From the NCBI GenBank assembly GCA_030426765.1, contig JAUHXV010000006.1, positions 47,310 to 111,309 on the forward strand: DNA of 64,000 bases. Direction: 5' to 3'. Position 1 is the first letter of the stretch, and each line of letters starts with the position of its first letter. The notes under the pieces were generated by a model. The model had not been told where the DNA came from. It saw only the letters and a program-made list of their open reading frames with translations, and did not search any database. The translations under genes and the position numbers were made by a program. This DNA is from Bacteroidia bacterium (lineage in GTDB: Bacteria; Bacteroidota; Bacteroidia; Chitinophagales; Saprospiraceae). Of this stretch, positions 43,961 through 53,384 are shown piece after piece.

Positions 43961-46387
43961 TTAATTACGCCCCACCGACTCGGAAGATATTGAGTCAATC
44001 AGCTCATCCAATGCTACCGATTCGTCCGACAATCGCCCTGAATCATACACCACAGATGCACGGAGGGCTCTCAAGCCCGTGATGCCCTGGAGATTTTCCA
44101 ATTCCAGATCTTCAACAGATTCTGCTTCGATATAGCCTTTGGCAATCAGGAAATCCAGATACTTACCATATTCAATCGCATCTTCTTCATTGGAATACAC
44201 GATGGCGATTTTTCCGGGAGCCGTCACACGCTCATCCGTGCCTTTGATCAGCGCTTTGTCCACCCGCTTTTTGACCACTTCATAGCGCGCATTATACGCC
44301 CCTTCAATGTCAAACCGCTTTTCGTCCAGCCTGAAATGAATGGAAAGTGGATTGCTGTGTGCCAGAATCATTGAAGCTATTTCCAGCGTATGCCCCAGAT
44401 CCTGCTGGATGTGATGGAATTCATTTTCCATTTCACACATGACCATCAGTTGCCAGATGCGCAGATTACTCACATACAGTTTGTCGAAAATCTGGTCTTT
44501 TACCAAAGACTGACCGATGTACATGTTAAACTCCACACCATCGGTTTTATACCGCTCAAAATAATGCGGAAACATCTGCTGCGCCTCCAACTGTTTTTTG
44601 TCGATATAGCCGGCAAGTGTGCGATTGATCTTGTTGACACTCTCATCGAAATCCTTGCGCTTATCATAGACCATCTGCGTTTCCGGATCCAGGAGATTTC
44701 GGTAGGTGTCAATTTCTTTCTCCAGCTTCGAGTCAGTTTGTTTCAGGTGATTGAATACCGGATAGATATCGGATGTCAGAAAGGCAAGAATTTTATGCTC
44801 ACTTCCTGCCAGCAGGTCTTCTGCAATCTCCGCCAGATACTGATCCACGCGATAGGTCAGCTCTTCAAGGGAGGGCAGATTTTGTTTTGTATAGGCTTTG
44901 TGCAGAATCTTCTTTACCTGGTTTAACTGTTGAGTTAAATCAGCCCGTACCGCATTATTTCGCAGAGTGGAAGATTGCCGGATGTCCATCTGTCCGTACA
45001 ACGGAAAGACATTTTTAAATACGAGGTCTTTAAAAACCGGTACCCTTCCGCTATACTGATCTTCCATAAATTTTCTGGCCTCCTGTTCGAAGCGCCACTT
45101 CACCGAGGAGTGAATGGTGGTACACTCTTCCTGAATGATAGCATCAAGGCGGTTTTTGGACTCTTCCGAGAACCTCGCGGCAGCAATACTCAAAACAGGT
45201 AAGACATGCTCCAATTTTTTCAACGAAAGCGGACTCAACTGATGCACATGCTGGGAAGCGATCTCCAGAAAGCCTATAGTTTGGTCATCGTAACTCAAAG
45301 GCGCGATGATATAGCTGTTTATCCCCTGATCCAGCAAGTTTTGTGTCAAACGACTGTCGGGCACCACTTCATGAAATGCGCTCACATCCGTGATGACCAA
45401 TGGCTCTTTACGCGCAAACAATTTGTCGGAGGACTCATCGCAAAGGGCCTCTGCCGGAGAACAACTTTCCATATCTCCGAGCAGGAAACTTTTGATATTG
45501 TTTTTGTGGGTCTGTTGAAAAGCATTGTCAGCAAAGTGAACGAAACTTACGCTGAGGTCGTGGATATTAAATAAAGAGCGCATGCTTCTCTCCATCCGCG
45601 CCATGAGGTCTCCGTTTTTTTCAAATAGCGCACTCGTGATTTGTCCAATGGAATGATCCATGGTCACATCCGTGAGATTCATAACACCAATACCACGCAT
45701 CTCCCAGGTATCCGGTGGAAACTTTTCCTTCCATAAAGCCAGATTGTCCATATTGTTGATCAGTTCCATATAGTCCTCCATCGTAAATTCGGGGACATTT
45801 GCAGGCGGAACAACTTCGAGCAGATCTGCATTAAATGCCACCCGATATTGTCGTGTAGATTTGGTCTGCTGATTAGGTATCGCGAGGGTGACCGGTTGAC
45901 TGATATCGACCGGAAATTTATAATGCGAACCCAATATCATCAGACACCCAATGACATAAAAGTCATCTTTATTCAGCCCGGCATATTCCAATGTAAACCC
46001 GGGTCCGGCAGCCTCTATAATGTTCTTAAAACGGGTGGAAAAATAGAAGGGATGAAAATCAAACGGTGCAGCGATGGCTTTGATCTCATTTTCAAGCAAA
46101 ACATCCGGGAATATCACCCTGAGTAACTGATGGATCTCCTTTTCGTATTTAATCAGAAGAGATTTATCAGTAAATCCTTCCCTGAGTTCGGGGTAGGGCG
46201 CAAGATCTCTCAGCAGGTTATTGGCATACCCTGATACATTCGGATCAGGATCCTGGGTAAGTGATTCCAGCGATTCAAATATTTTGAAAAAGCTGATTTT
46301 ATTGATCGCCGGAAATGGAAGTATTTCGTTGTCGTATATCACTTTTGTTGCATTGTTTTGCGTAAAGACAAAAGTAAAACCAGCCAT
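43961..46387 (-). CDS. Large GAF-domain protein
   Basis: The 808-residue cytosolic protein has an N-terminal region of about 230 residues without recognised family. A GAF domain follows at about 290-420, where DLMARMERSMRSLFNIHDLSVSFVHFADN and SYIIAPLSYDDQTIGFLEIAS are the typical strands and LTQNLLDQGINSYIIAPL the pocket-lining part. Long helical segments run to the C-terminus. No kinase, cyclase, EAL/GGDEF or HTH module is visible, so the output is unknown. GAF domains bind small ligands or mediate dimer contacts. The gene stands alone. Confidence 0.75.
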   Translation of the reverse strand: MAGFTFVFTQNNATKVIYDNEILPFPAINKISFFKIFESLESLTQDPDPNVSGYANNLLRDLAPYPELREGFTDKSLLIKYEKEIHQLLRVIFPDVLLENEIKAIAAPFDFHPFYFSTRFKNIIEAAGPGFTLEYAGLNKDDFYVIGCLMILGSHYKFPVDISQPVTLAIPNQQTKSTRQYRVAFNADLLEVVPPANVPEFTMEDYMELINNMDNLALWKEKFPPDTWEMRGIGVMNLTDVTMDHSIGQITSALFEKNGDLMARMERSMRSLFNIHDLSVSFVHFADNAFQQTHKNNIKSFLLGDMESCSPAEALCDESSDKLFARKEPLVITDVSAFHEVVPDSRLTQNLLDQGINSYIIAPLSYDDQTIGFLEIASQHVHQLSPLSLKKLEHVLPVLSIAAARFSEESKNRLDAIIQEECTTIHSSVKWRFEQEARKFMEDQYSGRVPVFKDLVFKNVFPLYGQMDIRQSSTLRNNAVRADLTQQLNQVKKILHKAYTKQNLPSLEELTYRVDQYLAEIAEDLLAGSEHKILAFLTSDIYPVFNHLKQTDSKLEKEIDTYRNLLDPETQMVYDKRKDFDESVNKINRTLAGYIDKKQLEAQQMFPHYFERYKTDGVEFNMYIGQSLVKDQIFDKLYVSNLRIWQLMVMCEMENEFHHIQQDLGHTLEIASMILAHSNPLSIHFRLDEKRFDIEGAYNARYEVVKKRVDKALIKGTDERVTAPGKIAIVYSNEEDAIEYGKYLDFLIAKGYIEAESVEDLELENLQGITGLRALRASVVYDSGRLSDESVALDELIDSISSESVGRN

Positions 46388-46513
46388 TCTGGTCAGGCAT
46401 ATAAGGATTGGTGGCCAGGTGGGCAGACTGATTTTACGATACCCTTGTCATGTCACTGAGGTAAACATTATAAAATCGCATTGGTTTATCGCCCTGTCGA
46501 GTTATAAGGTGGC

Positions 46514-46894
46514 TTACTTAGGCTCTATGATCAAAAATACTGCCACACTATCCCCGATATTCAACACTTCATGCCATTCTATGCCCTCATTGGAAAAACT
46601 ATATCCCGTCGGCACCCTGACTTCTCTTGTGCCCGTGGTATCCGTAATCCTGAACGTACTCCCGGCCAACGTATAGCCAAAATGCGGATTGTGATAGTGA
46701 CGCTCATGACCCACACCGGGAGGAAATGTGCATTTCAGCACGCGCAGCTTCGGGCTGTCTTCCAGCACCTCACAAACTGACTGTCCCTGCCAGCCTGCAG
46801 CCAAAGGATCCGGAAGCGCGTTTTTCACTTTGCAGTTTAAAAAAGATGCTATGGAGATCAGCAGAATACCTGATATGTAGGTTTGTCTACTCAT
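46514..46894 (-). CDS. Cupin-domain lipoprotein
   Basis: ATG at 46894 gives 126 residues and a lipoprotein signal (LISIASFLNC). The cupin metal motif is GVGHERHYHNPHFGYTLAG (residues about 58-76), followed by PTGYSFSNEGIEWHEVLNIG. A single cupin of this kind may bind a metal; the ligand is unknown. Its start overlaps the end of the next gene upstream (46887) by eight bases, so the two are one operon. Confidence 0.8.
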   Translation of the reverse strand: MSRQTYISGILLISIASFLNCKVKNALPDPLAAGWQGQSVCEVLEDSPKLRVLKCTFPPGVGHERHYHNPHFGYTLAGSTFRITDTTGTREVRVPTGYSFSNEGIEWHEVLNIGDSVAVFLIIEPK

Positions 46895-47267
46895 GTATTT
46901 TAATCCATTCAATCAAACTGTCATTTTTTATTTTGACCACCATTGAGGTCAGGTGCATCGTCCAGGAGCCAATCCCTTTCCGTTCTATATCGTAATACAA
47001 ATGTCCGTCAATGTCGCGATCAGGCGCTCCCAGCAGTGCGGTCAGTTCTGTTTTCGTCAAATTTCTGATCGTATCATTATACACTACATCGTGAAGCATT
47101 TCCATTCGGTACAGGTACCGATCCCCCTCTTTTTCCAGCCATTTTGTACGGTCAAAAGCTAAAGGAGTGGGTTCGGAGACAGTCACATCCTGAGCCTTTT
47201 GATCAGCATCAGACTGACAACTCGAGGTAAGAAAAAAGATCACTGCAAACAGAAGTTGTGCTTTCAT
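46887..47267 (-). CDS. Hypothetical lipoprotein, SmpA/BamE-like size
   Basis: The 126-residue protein has a lipoprotein signal (AVIFFLTSSC) and a small alpha/beta mature part: NLTKTELTALLGAPDRDIDGHLYYDIE, then WTMHLTSMVVKIKNDSLIEW. The two-helix, two-to-three-strand pattern and the LLGAPD turn recall the SmpA/OmlA fold, but the likeness is weak. It overlaps the cupin gene. Confidence 0.65.
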   Translation of the reverse strand: MKAQLLFAVIFFLTSSCQSDADQKAQDVTVSEPTPLAFDRTKWLEKEGDRYLYRMEMLHDVVYNDTIRNLTKTELTALLGAPDRDIDGHLYYDIERKGIGSWTMHLTSMVVKIKNDSLIEWIKIHE

Positions 47268-47295
47268 AGCGACTAGAGTGGCTGGCTAAGCTGAA

Positions 47296-48303
47296 TTACT
47301 CCAGATTCATTAAAAGAGCCCGGATAGTCTTTTCCATATCAACATCGCCCTGATAATAGGCTTCTAAAATTTCTCTCAAAGCAGACGTATTATATTCAGG
47401 GAATACATGCTTACGGTCCATAATGAGGGCATAGTCTTCCCCTTTTTCGGCCAAACCATCCTGCACCAACCTGCCACACAAATAGAACTGAGAGGCATGC
47501 CACAGGTGCTTTGGAAATTCAATATCCATCGCTTTACTCATATGAAAAATGTCGGACCGAAAAGCACTGAACCTGCTGAAAATAATATGTGAGCCTTCAT
47601 GAAAAACCGTTTCCACAAACGCAGGATCATCGGATAATGGGTCAAGTGTGGAGATGAAAACATTGATCGTGGGGTGCTCCTGCGTATAAGCACCTGCCCA
47701 GTTGGCATACGTCGTCAGATCGACCCGAAATACTGTATCCGGCCATTCCAGACCGGCCAGTTCACCAAGACGGGTGGTGACAGGACCCTCCAAATCCAGG
47801 ATAGTCTCAAAGTACAAATCCAGGATCTTTCGGTTTTGCGCGTCATGGTTTTCCCAAAAACGACTGCTGTATACCGGGATAAAATCATTGAGTACCTGTG
47901 TAAATGCAGCTGAGTAGCTGGTATCAGAAATAGGCCGGCCGGCTTCATGCTGTTGCAACCAAAGCCGCATACTGTCGAGCTGAAACAGCAACGACTTTGA
48001 AATCAGATTTTCCCGGTAATATTTCACCGCGGTATGTAGCAGAGATGTTTCTTCGTTTGATAACACGCGTATGATGCCGTTATCCCCGATATCTATCAAG
48101 GCATTCCCATCCTCCTGCAGATGTTTTTTCTGATCTCCTTTGGCCATTTGATACAGAAAATGGTGAAGATTGATCCAGTAATCACTGTAAAAAGCAAAAT
48201 GCTGACTCTCTTTTATTTTTCCGGAAAGAGCCTGACTATTTCCCACTGTGGTAAAAGCCAGTAAGCACAACAGGAGTAATCCTATGGAATTTGATTTTGA
48301 CAT
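47296..48303 (-). CDS. Secreted putative metalloprotease-like protein (HEGSH)
   Basis: The 335-residue protein has a signal peptide (LLLLCLLAFTTVGNSQ) and one HExxH motif in ETVFHEGSHIIFSRF (about residue 230), the zinc site of gluzincin-type peptidases. The rest is helical, with no further family recognised. A third ligand could be a Glu in the C-terminal half. The proteolytic role is inferred from the motif only. A TATATTTG box (48311-48318) lies seven bases before the ATG. Confidence 0.6.
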   Translation of the reverse strand: MSKSNSIGLLLLCLLAFTTVGNSQALSGKIKESQHFAFYSDYWINLHHFLYQMAKGDQKKHLQEDGNALIDIGDNGIIRVLSNEETSLLHTAVKYYRENLISKSLLFQLDSMRLWLQQHEAGRPISDTSYSAAFTQVLNDFIPVYSSRFWENHDAQNRKILDLYFETILDLEGPVTTRLGELAGLEWPDTVFRVDLTTYANWAGAYTQEHPTINVFISTLDPLSDDPAFVETVFHEGSHIIFSRFSAFRSDIFHMSKAMDIEFPKHLWHASQFYLCGRLVQDGLAEKGEDYALIMDRKHVFPEYNTSALREILEAYYQGDVDMEKTIRALLMNLE

Positions 48304-48310
48304 TGCGTAA

Positions 48311-48318
48311 CAAATATA
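48311..48318 (-). promoter_or_regulatory. -7 box just before the HEGSH protein
   Basis: The minus strand reads TATATTTG (TAnnTTTG), seven bases before the ATG at 48303, which would leave almost no leader. Confidence 0.35.
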
Positions 48319-48363
48319 GCCTTAGCAGATGAAATGGGATTTGGGATCGTGCAGGATCGGGTA

Positions 48364-49338
48364 TTACATCTCGAATACCTCATAGATCTTGGCCAGCCGG
48401 AACCCGTTTTCCAAAACTAGTCTGGCCTCATCGCTTTGCGGTTCGATGACAGGATTGGTATGATTAAAATGAATGAAAATTATTTTTTGCTTTTCCGCAG
48501 GGGCCAACCCTTCAAATTTTTTCATGCTTTCAATGATAAACGGATGCGGAATCTGTGTAATGTCTCGTTGATTGATTTCTTCTCCGCTGAAAAAAGTAGC
48601 ATCGAGAAATGCATAATCCACATGTTTGATTTCCTCCACAATATCCCGATCCCATTTTTCCCATTTATCGATGTCGGGAATAAACAGCGCCCGCTTGTTT
48701 GGACCCTCAATCAGAAACCCAGCTGTCTCCGAATACTCATCCCGGTGAGGAACCAGAAAGGGCGTTACAGTAAGTTCAGTAGAAAGAGAAATCGGTGTGC
48801 CGTGCGCAAGGGGTTGGATAGAAATATTCCTTTTCTCCACAAGCTGACTCCAGGGGCCATTGGTGGTCAGATATTCAGCCATGCGTGGCATAGCATATAC
48901 AGGCACTTCCTTTGCATCCTTTGCCTCCTTCCCCAGGTACATCAACCCTGTATAATGCCCGATATGCGCGTGTGTCAGAAAAATGCCATCTGCTATCTCC
49001 GTGGTGGTGGGCGTCCCATGATTTTTCAAAGCTTTCATTTGAGTGGTGAGATCCGGAGTGGCTTCAAACAGATAGCGTCGATTATGCTGATGATCATAAA
49101 GCCCCAGGCAAACCACCTGACGATTTTCATCCGGATGCGTAAATAATGCTGCACAACATTTTTTCGTACACCCGATGTGTGGTGAGCCCCCGTCCTGGAT
49201 CGTGCCCAATACGATGATAGAGGTGCTGTGGGTATTTTCCTGCGCCTCCGTAAGATCGAAAGCAAGGAGGCTAAACACCAAAAGCAATAAATAGCGCACA
49301 GAAAATATCTTTTTGGGTAATAAATAAGCAGTGTTCAT
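48364..49338 (-). CDS. PqqB-like metallo-beta-lactamase-fold hydrolase, secreted
   Basis: ATG at 49338 gives 324 residues and a signal peptide (LLLLVFSLLAFDLTEAQ), and leaves 25 bases to the gene upstream. The metal motif is LTHAHIGHYTG; the second part has FLVPHRDEYSETAGFLIEG and IIFIHFNHTNP. The N-terminal SPHIGCTKKCC is the cysteine-rich zinc loop of PqqB. PqqB helps make pyrroloquinoline quinone, but no other pqq gene is here, and the protein is predicted to be exported. A different hydrolytic role is likely. Confidence 0.8.
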   Translation of the reverse strand: MNTAYLLPKKIFSVRYLLLLVFSLLAFDLTEAQENTHSTSIIVLGTIQDGGSPHIGCTKKCCAALFTHPDENRQVVCLGLYDHQHNRRYLFEATPDLTTQMKALKNHGTPTTTEIADGIFLTHAHIGHYTGLMYLGKEAKDAKEVPVYAMPRMAEYLTTNGPWSQLVEKRNISIQPLAHGTPISLSTELTVTPFLVPHRDEYSETAGFLIEGPNKRALFIPDIDKWEKWDRDIVEEIKHVDYAFLDATFFSGEEINQRDITQIPHPFIIESMKKFEGLAPAEKQKIIFIHFNHTNPVIEPQSDEARLVLENGFRLAKIYEVFEM

Positions 49339-49363
49339 ATTTCCAGCAGAGTTTTTTCGGTAG

Positions 49364-50593
49364 TTATTTCGACAACAAGGTAGTCTTCCCAACTTTAAAA
49401 GGCAACATAACCCCTGCAGAGTCCTGGAGAACGACGTGCATTGTATCAGGTGCCTCACGCATCAACACCATATAATCACAAAAATCATGTGTACGGCTAA
49501 AGTCGAGTGAATCAGCTTTGAGCGCTGTCATGTGCGGCGTAATCCCCTGATGAAAAGCGTCCGAACCATCCATGACCGATGCAACATACATGCCCTTCTC
49601 TTCGGTATAGCCAAGTGTAAACCCATATGTGCTTTTGACGCCAGGGTCTTTTGCATATTTTTTGAAATACAATTGCTTAGATGCCCAGTCAATGGCAACT
49701 AAAAACCCCGATAAAAAGTGATTGCCCAGTAAACCCGATTTGCCTGTTTTGATTTCTACGTTGTTCAGGCGGACGTCACCAAAGCCGACCGAATCAATGA
49801 TGACACTCTTTCGTTCGATCTCCACAGGCGTGCCCACAAGCCCGGTTTGTTTAACGCCGCGATCCATCATCACCCCTGCAAATTCCTCTTTGGCCTGAAG
49901 GCTGTCAAACACACTTTTCGGCAAAGTAATCGCGCCGTTAGAGCCATAATCGAGTTCAATATTTGTGATGACAGATGCACCGGCATCGATATCTAACATG
50001 ATGTCAAACTGGCTGTCTGCAGAAAAGGGAATGACTTTCGCATCTTCCTTTGCCCAGTCTTCTAAAACACTCGTCAGCGTGATCACACTATTTTCCTGAT
50101 CAATAACCCAATTGCAGTGACGCATCAGATTCGAACCCAAAATACCATCGATGTTCAGACATTTCAACGTCGGGCTCGCTTTAAAATCGCCGATAAATGC
50201 GGTTTGGTTTAAAAACGGAACAGATCCGATGTGAAGGCTATCCACCTGAACCACTTTTACGGCTATTCGATTGAAATCCGAATCCACAATATGGCCTTTC
50301 GAGATTTCTTTATACTGAAGTTCGTCCTGAATTTCCTTCGAAATGCTAAACGGCGCTCCGGAATCCAAAAGAAACCGATAGGACTTCCCGTTGATCTGTA
50401 CAGGAACAAAGATCAGACGACTCTCCAGTGTTACTTCAACCGTTTCGCTAAAATCAGTGCTGCCGATGGAGCCATATCGGATCGTATCCATCCACTTTAC
50501 AGCGCAGGAAGATATCCCCAAAGCAATCATTGTTGCAAGGAGAATGCGAGGATCGAATTTTCCAAAAAATCGATTACAGAACTGATTGGTCAT
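49364..50593 (-). CDS. Retropepsin-like aspartyl protease lipoprotein
   Basis: The 409-residue protein has a lipoprotein signal (ALGISSC) and two aspartyl-protease-like halves. The first has FVPVQINGKSYRFLLDSGAPFSISKEI (catalytic DSG) and GILGSNLMRHCNWVID. The second has FDIMLDIDAGASVITNIELDYG (DAG) and GLLGNHFLSGFLVAIDW. A PDZ-like tail (GYTEEKGMYVASVMDGSDAFHQGI) closes it. This is the single-chain two-domain form seen in Bacteroidota. The substrate is unknown. The PqqB-like gene follows closely, so the two may be co-transcribed. Confidence 0.85.
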   Translation of the reverse strand: MTNQFCNRFFGKFDPRILLATMIALGISSCAVKWMDTIRYGSIGSTDFSETVEVTLESRLIFVPVQINGKSYRFLLDSGAPFSISKEIQDELQYKEISKGHIVDSDFNRIAVKVVQVDSLHIGSVPFLNQTAFIGDFKASPTLKCLNIDGILGSNLMRHCNWVIDQENSVITLTSVLEDWAKEDAKVIPFSADSQFDIMLDIDAGASVITNIELDYGSNGAITLPKSVFDSLQAKEEFAGVMMDRGVKQTGLVGTPVEIERKSVIIDSVGFGDVRLNNVEIKTGKSGLLGNHFLSGFLVAIDWASKQLYFKKYAKDPGVKSTYGFTLGYTEEKGMYVASVMDGSDAFHQGITPHMTALKADSLDFSRTHDFCDYMVLMREAPDTMHVVLQDSAGVMLPFKVGKTTLLSK

Positions 50594-50663
50594 ATAGATT
50601 CAGGGCTCTTTCCAATCCGCTTAAAACAGGTGCAGCTGACTGGATATGATAAAGATACTCTGC

Positions 50664-51476
50664 TTATGGGTTATGCACATGCACATCCATCTGTGGAAAT
50701 GGTATATTCAGGCCTTCCAGATCAAACACCTCATAAACTTTCTTATTCATATCGAAAAATACGCTCCAGTAATCTTCCGTTTTGACCCATGCGCGAACAG
50801 TGAAGTTTACAGCGCTATCGGCGAGTTCAGCCACAGCAATCATTACCGGAGGATCTTTTAGAATTCGTCCATCTTCATCACAGAGTCTTTGGATTACCGC
50901 TGCTGCTTTGCGCGAGTCGTCCCCATAGGCGATCCCGATAGTCCAGTCTACGCGCATTGTCTTCTCGAGAGAGTAGTTGGTCATGGCCGATGTCGACAGG
51001 CCACCATTTGGAATGATCACGGTTTTATTATTGGGCGTCTTTAAGACGGTATTGAACACCTGGATCTCGTGGACGACCCCGAGGAAACCTTGTGCTTCAA
51101 TCAGATGGCCTACCTTGAAAGGCTTAAGCACAAGAATGATCACACCCCCGGCAAAGTTTTGGAGAGTACCGGAAAGTGCAAGGCCAACAGCCAGCCCCAT
51201 CGCACCCAGTACGGCGACAAAGGAAGTCATCGCCACCCCCATCATGCTCAGGACACTGATGGTCAGTAATACCTTTAATAACGCACTAGTCGTTCCTTTG
51301 AGCAGAGGTTTGATGTTTTCATCAATCTGCCGACGATCCAGCATTTTTCCAAAACCAACATTCAGCAACTTAATCACCCACCAGCCAACAATCCAGACGA
51401 GGATGGCACCAACAATCTTGGGGCCATAGGTAAGTACAATCGAGGATAGTTGATCAAATATTTCTTCTTTAGTCAT
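50664..51476 (-). CDS. Small-conductance mechanosensitive channel (MscS family)
   Basis: The 270-residue inner-membrane channel opens under osmotic shock. Three spans are seen (IVGAILVWIVGWWVIKLL, VLLTISVLSMMGVAM, VAVLGAMGLAVGLALSGTLQNFAGGVIILVLKPF), with the Gly/Ala-rich TM3 that lines the pore. The cytosolic beta and alpha/beta domains have VGHLIEAQGFLGVVHEIQVFNT and PNGGLSTSAMTNYS. The length is close to E. coli MscS. Confidence 0.94.
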   Translation of the reverse strand: MTKEEIFDQLSSIVLTYGPKIVGAILVWIVGWWVIKLLNVGFGKMLDRRQIDENIKPLLKGTTSALLKVLLTISVLSMMGVAMTSFVAVLGAMGLAVGLALSGTLQNFAGGVIILVLKPFKVGHLIEAQGFLGVVHEIQVFNTVLKTPNNKTVIIPNGGLSTSAMTNYSLEKTMRVDWTIGIAYGDDSRKAAAVIQRLCDEDGRILKDPPVMIAVAELADSAVNFTVRAWVKTEDYWSVFFDMNKKVYEVFDLEGLNIPFPQMDVHVHNP

Positions 51477-51501
51477 GTAATTGAGTATATGGAATCGCTA
51501 T

Positions 51502-52191
51502 TTATTTCTCCTTGCCTTTCTTCAGAAAGTACTTCAATGATAATTCAAGCCCTTTTTGCTCAGGAAGGAATTCTCCCACGACATACATGTCATCGGTATA
51601 CCCATCTAATGCTTTTGCATAGAAAAAGTTTAGCCCAAGCGAAAGTTCATTTGTGAAGGTGTACGCATATCCTGCGCTGAAGCGTATATCAAAGTTGTAT
51701 TTTTTTAATGTGCCGAAGTATACCTCATATGCTTTAATCCATTTATTGACATTTATGCCTATTTCAATTGGGAATAAGTGACGACCACTTGAAACCTGAT
51801 ATGCAAAGGAGGGAGTAATTTGCAGATACGTGTATTTGACATCCGCCTCCTGAGGTCCAAGAGAAATTCCTGTGTCAGTGTAGTAGGTAAGGGTTCCAAC
51901 AAGGCCATTGTGATGTTTGCCAAAATGCAATTTGAACGCACTGGAGGCAGAAAGCTGATACATAAATCCTACGCTAACGCTATTGGATATATAATCCGTA
52001 ACGTCCATAATTGTAACAAAGCAGCAATTACTAAATACTTCTTTTGTGTTTGAGGTGATATGCCTGGAGGTTCGTATTTCAAGCCCAAACCTGTTCTGGG
52101 CTTGCATGGTGTAAGACATTAGGAAGCATGCAGATAAAATAAATATCGCCCGAACAGGTTTTGGAGATTGTATCGCAGACAGATAAGCCAT
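51502..52191 (-). CDS. Hypothetical outer-membrane beta-barrel protein
   Basis: The 229-residue protein has a signal peptide (ACFLMSYTMQAQ) and alternating strands (RFGLEIRTSRHITSN, LQITPSFAYQVSSGRHLFPIEIG, ELSLGLNFFYAKALDG), consistent with an eight-stranded barrel. The C-terminus is LSLKYFLKKGKEK, which lacks the terminal aromatic. No family is recognised. Its start lies five bases after the SRPBCC gene, so it may share that transcript. Confidence 0.55.
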   Translation of the reverse strand: MAYLSAIQSPKPVRAIFILSACFLMSYTMQAQNRFGLEIRTSRHITSNTKEVFSNCCFVTIMDVTDYISNSVSVGFMYQLSASSAFKLHFGKHHNGLVGTLTYYTDTGISLGPQEADVKYTYLQITPSFAYQVSSGRHLFPIEIGINVNKWIKAYEVYFGTLKKYNFDIRFSAGYAYTFTNELSLGLNFFYAKALDGYTDDMYVVGEFLPEQKGLELSLKYFLKKGKEK

Positions 52192-52196
52192 TGTTT

Positions 52197-52628
52197 TTAT
52201 TGCTCGCAGTACTGTTTAAATGCATCGAGATATTTCATCGATTGCTTCTTAAACATGCCTTTCATCAGGGGCCCCATGATTTTCATCAGCCCCTTCAATT
52301 GAAAATAACTGGTGTTGAATTGCTTCACACTGCTGTCCGATAGTTTTTCAAATTGTATCTCTACTTCATTGTATCCCATTGGACTGACGTAGGAAAACTT
52401 CATTTGATCAGGGAGGTTTTCTTCCAGGATGGTTTCCTTTAAGATCATTTCCTTCCCTTTATGCAGAAAGTGAAGATTGCTTTCCGCACCTACCTGGCCG
52501 GGGGTGCCCGAAATATGTTCGATACGCTGCAGGCCTTCCATCCATTTAGGCAGACAATCAGGATCTCTGAAATGAGCGATGACTTCTTCCAGCGGTTTGT
52601 TAATGATATTGGATACTGTATATTTCAT
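52197..52628 (-). CDS. SRPBCC-fold protein
   Basis: The 143-residue protein begins KYTVSNIINKPLEEVIAHFRDPDCLPKWMEGLQ, the entry strand and helix of the START/Bet v1-like fold, with a hydrophobic cavity that may bind a lipid or other small molecule. It ends in a helix with FKQYCEQ. A related protein is encoded just upstream (52671-53120), so the pair arose by duplication. The ligand is unknown. Confidence 0.8.
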   Translation of the reverse strand: MKYTVSNIINKPLEEVIAHFRDPDCLPKWMEGLQRIEHISGTPGQVGAESNLHFLHKGKEMILKETILEENLPDQMKFSYVSPMGYNEVEIQFEKLSDSSVKQFNTSYFQLKGLMKIMGPLMKGMFKKQSMKYLDAFKQYCEQ

Positions 52629-52670
52629 AACAATGGTTTTTGATAAATTTAAGAAGGTTAAGGCACAGAA

Positions 52671-53120
52671 TCAAATACTCTCCCTTCTTTCAACAAAGGT
52701 TTTAAATTGTTTCATCCACTTCATGCTTTGCTTTTTAAACTTGCCCGGAAGGAAAGTCGCCATTAGCTTTGGGATCAATCCTCGAAACTTTGTATACTCC
52801 ACTTCTGAGATATACCTTGTTCTGGCCTCACCCAATTTGACAAACCGGGTGGTTTGCGTGTTGGTCATGTGGATGTGTTCATACAGTCCTGTTTTTTCCT
52901 CGGGCAACCGGTTTATTAAAATGGTTTCGATCAGTTCCATCGTGCCTCCTCCCTGCCGGAAGAGAATCCTTGATCTGGCTCCCGGCTGACCTTTTTTCCC
53001 CGCAAGGAGCTCTATGGATTGAAACCCATCCTGCCAATGACTGAAATACTGTTCATCATCCCACACAGCCACCACCTTTTCTATACGGCATTCGATGTCG
53101 AGGGTGCAGATGTATTTCAT
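52671..53120 (-). CDS. SRPBCC-fold protein, paralogue of the next gene
   Basis: The 149-residue protein has KYICTLDIECRIEKVVAVWDDEQYFSHWQDGFQSIELLAG, followed by GQPGARSRILFRQGGGTMELIETIL, the same order of motifs as at 52197-52628 (about one third of positions alike by eye). It begins the pair. The 264-base gap on its upstream side (53121-53384) has no gene or clear promoter. Confidence 0.8.
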   Translation of the reverse strand: MKYICTLDIECRIEKVVAVWDDEQYFSHWQDGFQSIELLAGKKGQPGARSRILFRQGGGTMELIETILINRLPEEKTGLYEHIHMTNTQTTRFVKLGEARTRYISEVEYTKFRGLIPKLMATFLPGKFKKQSMKWMKQFKTFVERRESI

Positions 53121-53384
53121 CAGGTCTTACTTTCGGAATAATCACAAAATAATCATACAATCTGGTATCATCAGCCCCCGACATTGCCTGTTCTTTCCTG
53201 CCTGTCTGTAAATCATCGTAAAAAGTGTAAAAACTCCCCTGCGTTTTCCTGGTTTCGATGGACAATCACATGCATTACCGTATTTTGAGGAGAGGAATGG
53301 GATACGTGGGCCAGTCACACATACATTGGTACAGAAATTGCCTCCACATCATCACACTCTTTTTATTGAAATAAATCAGATTCT

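Noticed and set aside
46887..49338. A PQQ biosynthesis cluster
   Set aside because: Only a PqqB-like protein is present; no PqqA, C, D or E-like gene lies nearby and the protein is exported.
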